A stretch of DNA of 19,150 bases from Phenylobacterium sp. GTDB lineage: Bacteria > Pseudomonadota > Alphaproteobacteria > Caulobacterales > Caulobacteraceae. Position numbers and translations under genes: made by a program. Positions 7,164-12,784 of this stretch are shown here, piece by piece; the first letter of the stretch is position 1; each line of letters begins with the position of its first letter. The notes below the pieces were generated by a model that saw nothing but the letters and a program-made list of their open reading frames with translations, ran no database searches and was not told where the DNA came from. The stretch is taken from NCBI GenBank assembly GCA_019264505.1, contig JAHUZY010000299.1:1-19150 (forward strand), written 5' to 3'.

Positions 7164-7903
7164 ATGCGATCAGACGGAACCGTCCGATCTTTTAATCAGG
7201 CTCGGCGCCTCAACGCCAATTCTGGCCGTCTTGCCCTCTGGCAAGACCAACGTACTGGCCCTCGACCTCGGGATCCGGCCCGGCTGGACCCTGGACGCAA
7301 CTCTGGCGCGGATCACCCGTGGCCCGCTGAACCTGAAGACACGGCGTCCCCTGGCCCTGGGCTGGGCTGGCGATGAGCAGGCGGATCTCGCGGGGTTCAT
7401 CTTTGGCCTCGGCGCCTTCGTTCGCGCCACCCAGATGTCGCAGTCCGTCCACCGCATGGGGGCCTTCCACAGCCTGGCGGTGGCCTTGACGGTCGTCGGC
7501 GCAGCCTTTGGCGCACTGTTTGGCCAGGACGGCGACGGCTGGCGCCAGGGGGTGCGCGCGAGCCTGTCCATCGATGGGCGCGAGACGACGCTCGCCCCGC
7601 GCTTCGTCGTGCTGGCCACGTCGCTCAAGCGCCTGCCCCTCGGGCTTCGCCCCTTCGGTCCCCCGCAGGATGGGATGAAAGTCTTGGACGTCGCCGCCCC
7701 CCCCCAGGCGACTGGCGCTGGCCCTGCCGGCCGTGCTGATGGGTCGCGCTGAGACCTGGCTGCGACGCCAAGGTTACCGTCGGAGCCTGGCCGAGCGCGT
7801 TGTGGTTTCCAGCCCGGCGCCCGTGGTCGTTGACGGCGAGGTGTTCCCCGGCGGCGAGATCGCGATCGGCCTGGGCGCGCCTGTGCGATTCCTGGTCCCG
7901 TGA
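7164..7903 (+). pseudogene. cpgB: Diacylglycerol/ceramide kinase-like lipid kinase, 5'-truncated and frameshifted
   Basis: Three frame segments together spell the end of a DAGK-fold lipid kinase. From 7173 the nucleotide-binding GGDGT motif survives as SDGTVRS. A +1 in the T4 run at 7190-7193 shifts to LIRLGASTPILAVLPSGKTN and the middle domain. A +1 in the C9 run at 7697-7705 shifts to RRLALALPAVLMGR and the family's C-terminal VVVDGEVFPGGEIAIGLGAP, ending in RFLVP. Roughly 80-100 N-terminal residues before GGDGT are missing, and the sequence begins right after the DUF2141 stop. In Caulobacter a kinase of this family, CpgB, phosphorylates ceramide and lies beside spt, so ceramide kinase is the likely ancestral role. 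The symbol is by position and family. Both frameshifts could be sequencing errors, but the 5' loss would remain. Confidence 0.75.
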
Positions 7904-8844
7904 TGGAGGCTCTGCAGACCCTGGTCGGCGAAGACCTGGCGCGGGCCGCCCCACCGCCGGGGCGCGCCATGGCGCAGGCGCTGGCCAGTCGCATCGAGGG
8001 CGTCGCCGCGGTTCTGTTCTACGGATCGGTCCTGCGCACAGGCGATCTGGACGGCGTGGTGGACTTCTACGTCCTTACCCATGGCCCGCGCCCGGGTTGG
8101 CGCGGCCTGGCGGGCCGGGTTCTCTGGCCCGATGTCAGCTACCACGAGCTGGAGCTCGACGGCCGTATCCTGCGGGCCAAGGTGGCGACCATGACCCTGG
8201 CCCAGTTCCGCTCGGCGGTCACGGGACGGCGGATCGACACGACCATCTGGACGCGCTTCGTCCAGCCCTCGGCCCTGGTCTGGGCGTCGGATGCGGACAC
8301 CCTTCGGGACATCTCCCGGGCCGTCTCCGAGGCCGCCTGCGCCGCGGCCCGGTTCGCCGCCGCCCTCGGTCCATCGGAAGGCCCTGCCCTGGACTACTGG
8401 CGGGCCCTATTTCGCCAGACCTATGCGGCGGAGTTCCGCGTCGAGGCCCGCGGGCGGGAGAACGATATCCTGAGCGTCGATCCTGGCCGCTACGAGCGGC
8501 TGCTGCTGGCCGCCTGGCGGGCGCAGGACCTGGCGTTCGAGAAGACAGCTCAAGGGACGGTGCGGCCCATGTTGGACAGACATGAGCAAGGGCGCATCCT
8601 CGCGGCCTGGCGACGCCGGCGTGCGCTGGGAAAGCCGCTCAACCTGGCCCGTCTGGCCAAGGCGGCCTTCACCTTCGAGGGGGCCGCCCGCTACGCCGCC
8701 TGGAAGATCGAGCGGCACACCGGCCTGCGCGTGCCGCTTACGCCGTGGCGGGAGAAGCACCCCATCCTGGCCTCGCCCGGCGTCTTCTGGCGTCTGTGGA
8801 AAGCCCGCCGCGCGCAGACGGCGGCCGGCGGCGACAGGGTCTAG
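7903..8844 (+). CDS. Nucleotidyltransferase-like protein (Tam41-like), sphingolipid locus
   Basis: A 313-residue protein whose N-terminal part resembles Tam41-type phosphatidate cytidylyltransferases: AAVLFYGSVLRTGDLDGVVD has the nucleotidyltransferase GS followed by acidic residues, and WPDVSYHELELDGR follows. The C-terminal half is basic (RRRRALGKPLNLARLAK, RYAAWKIERHTGL) and may lie on the membrane. ATG 7903 overlaps the kinase stop (TGATG), so translation was coupled. A GTG one codon upstream is also possible. It converges with spt, their stop codons overlapping in CTAG. The reaction is inferred: activation of a lipid phosphate or head-group with CTP, perhaps in making ceramide phosphoglycerate, as for the cpg genes next to spt in Caulobacter. 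I cannot say which cpg gene it matches. Confidence 0.7.
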   Translation: MEALQTLVGEDLARAAPPPGRAMAQALASRIEGVAAVLFYGSVLRTGDLDGVVDFYVLTHGPRPGWRGLAGRVLWPDVSYHELELDGRILRAKVATMTLAQFRSAVTGRRIDTTIWTRFVQPSALVWASDADTLRDISRAVSEAACAAARFAAALGPSEGPALDYWRALFRQTYAAEFRVEARGRENDILSVDPGRYERLLLAAWRAQDLAFEKTAQGTVRPMLDRHEQGRILAAWRRRRALGKPLNLARLAKAAFTFEGAARYAAWKIERHTGLRVPLTPWREKHPILASPGVFWRLWKARRAQTAAGGDRV

Positions 8845-10058
8845 CCGAGGGCGCGCTTGGGCTCGCCTTCCAGCACGCCGAGTTCCCGCGCCACCTTGCC
8901 CATCACCGCGATGACCTGGTCCAGCTGTTCGATGCTGTGGGCCGCGCTGACGCTCGAGCGGAGCAGGGGGCGGTTGTCCGGGGTCGCCGGGGGCAGGGCG
9001 AGATTGAGATAGACCCCGTTCTGCAGCAGCAGGTTCCACATGGCGGCGGCCACCGCCTGGTCGGGCATGGTGACGGCCACGATCGGGCTGCAGGTCGGCC
9101 CCGTCGCCAGCCCAAGCGCGGTGAGCCCGTCATAGAGATGCTGGGCGTTGGCGTGCAGCCGGTGGCGCAGTTCCGGCGCCTCCTGGATCCGGCGCAGGGC
9201 GCCCAGGGTCGAGGCGATCACCGCCGGCGGCAGGGAGGCGGTGAACATGTAGGGGCGGCAGACGATGCGCATGACATCGAAATCATCCATGTCCGAGACA
9301 CAGAAGCCGCCCACCGAGCCCAGGCTCTTGGAGAAGGTGCCGACGATGACGTCCACATCGGCCTCGGCCGCCACCTCCTCGGCCAGACCGCGGCCGGTCG
9401 CCCCCAGGACGCCCATGGAATGGGCCTCATCCACCAGCAGATAGGCGCCCATCTCGCGCTTCACCGCCGCGATCTCCCGCAGGGGCGCCACGTCGCCGAC
9501 CATCGAGTAGATGCCCTCGACGACGATGAGCTTCTCGCCGGGCGCGTCCTTGAGGCGACGCAGGCGCTTGTAGAGATCCTCGGGATCGTTGTGGCGGAAG
9601 CGGGTGACCTCGGCGTGGCCCAGGCGCGAGCCGTCATAGATGCTGGCGTGGCTGTCGGCGTCCAGAAGCAGGTGGTCGCCCCGACCGACCAGGGTCGAGA
9701 GCACGCCCAGATTGGCCTGATAGCCCGTGGTGAACACCATGGCGTGCTGGCGGCCATAGAAGGCTTCCAGGGCGCGCTCCAGCTCCACATGGCCCTCATA
9801 GCTGCCATTGGCGATGCGCGACCCCGTAGTGCCGGTGCCCCGCTCGCGCACTGCGCGGACCGACTCCTCGACACAGGCCTCGTCAAAGGTCAGGCCCAGA
9901 TAGTTGTTGGTGCCGAGCAGAATGGTCGGACGGCCGTCGACGACGCCCTCCGTGGGGGAGATGACCGCATCGAACCGGACCCCGAACGGATCGGCCGCCG
10001 TATCGCGAAGCGCCTTATAGGCGTCTCTGGACGCCGCGTGCCTATCGAGCAGAGCCAT
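8841..10058 (-). CDS. spt: Serine palmitoyltransferase
   Basis: A 405-residue PLP enzyme of the alpha-oxoamine synthase family that condenses serine with an acyl thioester to 3-ketosphinganine, the first step of sphingolipid synthesis. Motifs are complete: glycine-rich RERGTGTTGSRIANGSYEGH (71-90), the PLP-stacking His in DADSHAS (H137), DEAHSMG with the pyridine-binding Asp (D210) and H213, and the Schiff-base lysine in GTFSKSLGSVGG (K244). The gene order acp-spt, the neighbouring cerR and the absence of biotin or heme genes favour SPT over the related KBL, AONS or ALAS enzymes. ATG 10058 lies two bases after the acp stop. Bacterial SPTs of this type are soluble homodimers. The gene appears intact and is the last of the operon acsR-cerR-acp-spt. 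Confidence 0.92.
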   Translation of the reverse strand: MALLDRHAASRDAYKALRDTAADPFGVRFDAVISPTEGVVDGRPTILLGTNNYLGLTFDEACVEESVRAVRERGTGTTGSRIANGSYEGHVELERALEAFYGRQHAMVFTTGYQANLGVLSTLVGRGDHLLLDADSHASIYDGSRLGHAEVTRFRHNDPEDLYKRLRRLKDAPGEKLIVVEGIYSMVGDVAPLREIAAVKREMGAYLLVDEAHSMGVLGATGRGLAEEVAAEADVDVIVGTFSKSLGSVGGFCVSDMDDFDVMRIVCRPYMFTASLPPAVIASTLGALRRIQEAPELRHRLHANAQHLYDGLTALGLATGPTCSPIVAVTMPDQAVAAAMWNLLLQNGVYLNLALPPATPDNRPLLRSSVSAAHSIEQLDQVIAVMGKVARELGVLEGEPKRALG

Positions 10059-10060
10059 GC

Positions 10061-10312
10061 TCAAACCTTGTTCCGGATGTTGTCGATAAGCGCCGCGAGA
10101 TCGCCCACGGTCTGGACTTCGCTCAGGCGGTCGATGGGGATGGAGATGTCGAAGCGATCTTCGAGCTCCATCACGATGTTCATGAGGGCCAGCGAGTCTA
10201 CGGCGAGGTCGCGCGAGATGTCGGATGACGCGGTCACAAGGACCTCGCGCTCCAGCACGGCCTCAGCGGCCTTCGCCACCTCAAGCACGGTGGGATCTGT
10301 CACCAGTTGCAT
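10061..10312 (-). CDS. acpR: Acyl carrier protein for sphingolipid synthesis
   Basis: An 83-residue acidic four-helix acyl carrier protein. The phosphopantetheine site is DSLALMN (S40), in the context ISRDLAVDSLALMNIVMELE. It would carry the fatty acyl group loaded by the neighbouring acyl-ACP/CoA synthetase and present it to serine palmitoyltransferase. That role is known for the AcpR of the Caulobacter ceramide operon, and here it is inferred from position. It ends three bases before spt, so the two are translated together. The 69 bases upstream (10313-10381) separate it from cerR and could hold a minor promoter. No terminator is seen there. The symbol follows the Caulobacter naming. Confidence 0.88.
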   Translation of the reverse strand: MQLVTDPTVLEVAKAAEAVLEREVLVTASSDISRDLAVDSLALMNIVMELEDRFDISIPIDRLSEVQTVGDLAALIDNIRNKV

Positions 10313-10381
10313 AGAGACCGACTCGCCCCCTAGAACGATCGTCCGTTAACGCCGCATCTTTGGCGCAATATGACGCGGGCG

Positions 10382-11335
10382 TCAGCACCTGATCGCCTGC
10401 TGTAGCGGCGGTTTGCGAAACCTGACGCCGGAGGCCGCATACCCCTGAACCGTATGTAGGAACCCGTCGGCGAGATTAAAGCGGGCCGGCGGAAGTCCGG
10501 AAATCTGCTCGCCCGGCGCCACCGACCAGTCCAGGTGCGTCAACTCTCGCAGCTTGCCGAAGGTCAGCATGGGGGCCGATCGACCGCCCCGCGCCGCGCC
10601 CATCACGGCGACGACGCCCAGGGCGGCGTTGGGGATCCGCTGGAAGCGGGGCCTGCGGCCAAAGGCGTCCGCCGCCGTCTGGAACACCTCGCGCCAGCCA
10701 TAGCCCTGGGGGCGAGGATCGGACAGGCTGAGCGTCTGGCCGCCCGGCTGTCCCGTCAGGGCGGCGATCTGCCGCGCCGCGTCCTCGACATGCATCATGG
10801 CCATCCGCGCCTTCGGATCGAGAAGCGGCAGGATCGGACTTGCGGCGGCCAGCTGGAAGAGGGGCAGGGTCTCGGCGTCGCCGGGGCCGTAAAGGGCCGG
10901 GGGGCGCACGATGGTCAGGCGCTCGCCCAGCACTGCGTGCGCCGCCGTCTCGCCGGCCCGCTTGCTGGCGGCGTAGTCCGAAAGTCCGGGCTCCCGCGCG
11001 GCCAGGCTGGAGATCAGCAGCACCGCGCCCTCGGCGCGCTCAGCCACCCGGCGGGCGCCTTGCTCATTGACGATGAAGAAGGCGGCCCGGCTGCGCGCCT
11101 TGATCAGGCCAGCCCCATGAATGACGACGTCGGCGCCGGCGCAGGCCCTGTCCAGGGCGCGATCATCTCCCAGATCGCCGGGCACGACCTCGACCTCCAG
11201 GCCGCGCCACAGGGGGTGGATAACGTCGCGGCGGGCCAGCACCCGTATGCGCCAGCCGTCGGCCGCGAGCGCGGGCACGAGATAGCGGCCGAGGAACCCC
11301 GTCGCGCCGGTGACCGTGACGAGACCCCGTGACAC
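10382..11335 (-). CDS. cerR: NAD(P)-dependent epimerase/reductase, probable ceramide reductase
   Basis: A 317-residue extended short-chain dehydrogenase. The Rossmann motif is VTVTGATGFLGRYLV (7-20). The catalytic set appears as LLISSLAA (S109/S110) and YAASK (Y121, K125). PPALYGPGDAE is typical of the epimerase family. In Caulobacter, CerR reduces the 3-keto group of the sphingoid intermediate, and the position between acsR and acp matches that operon. The start is GTG 11335, one base after the acsR stop. Upstream in-frame starts would run into acsR and add 35 residues of shadow sequence. The gene looks intact, although its upstream partner acsR is broken, so its expression now depends on whatever promoter lies beyond 12479 or inside acsR. 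Confidence 0.85.
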   Translation of the reverse strand: MSRGLVTVTGATGFLGRYLVPALAADGWRIRVLARRDVIHPLWRGLEVEVVPGDLGDDRALDRACAGADVVIHGAGLIKARSRAAFFIVNEQGARRVAERAEGAVLLISSLAAREPGLSDYAASKRAGETAAHAVLGERLTIVRPPALYGPGDAETLPLFQLAAASPILPLLDPKARMAMMHVEDAARQIAALTGQPGGQTLSLSDPRPQGYGWREVFQTAADAFGRRPRFQRIPNAALGVVAVMGAARGGRSAPMLTFGKLRELTHLDWSVAPGEQISGLPPARFNLADGFLHTVQGYAASGVRFRKPPLQQAIRC

Positions 11336-11336
11336 C

Positions 11337-12479
11337 CTAGGCCGGCTCGGCTTCGGCCAGCCCGGCGAGATACTCAGCCTTGGCCCGCGAACGGCTGAGC
11401 TTGCCCGACGAGGTCTGGGGCAGGGCGTGCCCGCCGACAAGGTTCACCTGGGCCTCCACGCCGTGGCGCTGGCGGAGCAGGTCGGTGACCTCGACGGCCA
11501 GCTTCTGGCGCGTTTCAGCGTCGCTGCTGCGGGTCTGGACCAGGACGATCACCGCCTCCTCGCCCTCGGCGGGAACGGAGAAGGCGGCGACATCGCCGCT
11601 GCGCAGGCCGGCGATCTCGGCCTCAGCGGTCCATTCCAGGTCCTGCGGCCAGATATTGCGGCCATTGAGGATGATCAGGTCCTTGCTGCGCCCGGTCAGG
11701 ACGATCTCGCCCTCCGACAGATAGCCGAGGTCGCCGGTGTCGAGCCAACCCTCGGCGCCCAGGACGCGGGCGGTGGCGTCGGGGTCCTGGAAGTAGCCGC
11801 TCATCAGGCTGGGGCCGCGGGCGAAGACCCGACCGGTCCGGCGCTCCGGCAGGATCTCGCCCCGCTCGCCGCGGACCTGAAGCTCGTGCCCCGGCAGGGG
11901 CGGCCCGCAGCGGGCGAACTCCCGGACGCGGGGCGAGGGCGCGCCTGAGGCCGCCACGCCGTCGCGCTCCAGGCGGTGCACATCCAGTCGCTCGGTGACC
12001 AGGCCCTTGCCCAGGGGCGCCATGGTCAGGGCCAGCGTCGCCTCGGCCATGCCATAGCTGGCCACGAAAGCCTGGGGGTCGAAGCCCGCCGCCGCGAAGC
12101 GCGCGGCGAAGTCCCGCAGGGGCTTGGTGCGGACCATGTCGCCGCCGAGGCCGGCGATCCGCCAGCGCGACAGGTCATAGCCTTCGAGGCTGGCGTTCTC
12201 GGCCCGCCGCGCGCAGAGCTCGTAGCCGAAGGTGGGGCTGTAGGAGATGGTCGTACCGTTCTTGCCCATAAGGTCGAGCCAGAGCAGCGGACGGCGGACA
12301 AAGGCGCCGGTGGGAAAGCGCGTGCTGCCGGACGAGAACTGGAGATAGCAGGGGCTGTCTGGCCCGATCTCCGGCAACGCTTGTCCGGTGGGCTGTGGCA
12401 GGTCGACCAGGGCGCCGGCGAACTGCATCGGGCGAACCGCGGCGGTTTCGGACGCAACGGGCGCACCCCAAATCACCAC
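11337..12479 (-). pseudogene. acsR: Acyl-CoA/acyl-ACP synthetase (AcsR-like), N-terminally truncated with internal deletion
   Basis: The 380-codon frame belongs to the ANL adenylating family, whose sphingolipid-operon members have about 560-590 residues. Kept: the phosphate-binding LQFSSGSTRFP (46-56), YGMAEATLAL, the GWLDTGDLGYLSEGEIVLTG hinge region and the C-terminal catalytic Lys in TSSGKLSRSR. Missing: about 150-190 N-terminal residues. The sequence also passes directly from GSTRFPTG into AFVRRPLLWLDL, which in the family lies some 60 residues further on, so the stretch with the conserved YHDMG motif is gone. The junction is near 12307-12316, in a CCCACCGGC that could be shared by both sides. 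The frame is open, but adenylation activity is unlikely. The 5' cut lies at a probable IS end (12480-12515). Confidence 0.75.
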
Positions 12480-12480
12480 C

Positions 12481-12515
12481 CGATCAGTGAATCACAGGTC
12501 GAAAAGCGGAGATAC
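12481..12515. mobile_element. Probable IS end fragment abutting truncated acsR
   Basis: Just outside the 5' cut of acsR the plus strand reads GTGAATCACAG, then GTCGAAAAGCGGAG. The ten bases TGAATCACAG and the following AAGCGGA recur outside the lptG cut at 4814 (minus strand), with a spacing different by about three bases. The two copies face away from the sphingolipid block, as inverted ends of one element type would. No transposase remains next to it. The short length of the match limits certainty. Confidence 0.35.
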
Positions 12516-12663
12516 AACAAACCGATCGGCCCGCGCAATTCGCAAGCTTTTGCGCACCCAATCCCCAAAACTTGCGAAAACGAATATCTGAAATCGCCGG
12601 GATTGACCGTCAAATCAAGGCGTTGATATTTTTCACGAGCGACTTCGGACTTATTTTAAGCAC
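12516..12663. other. AT-richer spacer upstream of the TonB receptor gene
   Basis: The stretch is poorer in GC than its surroundings and contains no open frame of note. It has the look of acquired or promoter DNA (TTGATATTTTTCACG at about 12623, TTATTTTAAGC at about 12651). TTGATA could be a -35 element, but no well-spaced -10 follows, so I do not assign a promoter. Confidence 0.3.
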
Positions 12664-12680
12664 CGACCAGTGGCTGGTCG
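12664..12680. promoter_or_regulatory. Perfect inverted repeat upstream of TonB receptor, candidate operator
   Basis: CGACCAG-TGG-CTGGTCG is a perfect 7-3-7 inverted repeat about 105 bases before the receptor start. Its size suits a dimeric regulator of the TetR or GntR type. No T-run follows, so it is not an intrinsic terminator. No regulator gene lies next to it in the window. Confidence 0.45.
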
Positions 12681-12725
12681 CGCGACCCGAGGGAGGGGCA
12701 TTGCCTCAGGCGTGAACGGCGTTAT

Positions 12726-12741
12726 GGTAATGGCCATTACC
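12726..12741. promoter_or_regulatory. Perfect 16-bp palindrome, candidate operator of the TonB receptor gene
   Basis: GGTAATGGCCATTACC is fully self-complementary and lies 44-59 bases before the start codon, where a repressor would block transcription. It is roughly centred inside a weaker repeat, GGCATTGCCTC (12697-12707) and GAGGCAATAATGCC (12751-12764), which differ only by a three-base insertion. The regulator is not known. Confidence 0.55.
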
Positions 12742-12784
12742 GTCAGCATAGAGGCAATAATGCCTAGCGACTGAGGGGGGAAAC

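Noticed and set aside
7170..7994. 274-codon minus-strand open frame
   Set aside because: It is Arg/Pro/Ala-rich shadow sequence opposite the kinase remnant, whose plus-strand motifs (DGT, LPSGKTN, VVVDGEVF) are clear.
8745..10349. 534-codon plus-strand open frame
   Set aside because: It lies antisense over spt and acp, whose motifs are unmistakable. Its composition (Gly, Arg, Gln, His, Asp rich) is that of a high-GC shadow frame.
10535..11332. 265-codon plus-strand open frame
   Set aside because: It is antisense to the ceramide reductase gene, with no recognisable motif.
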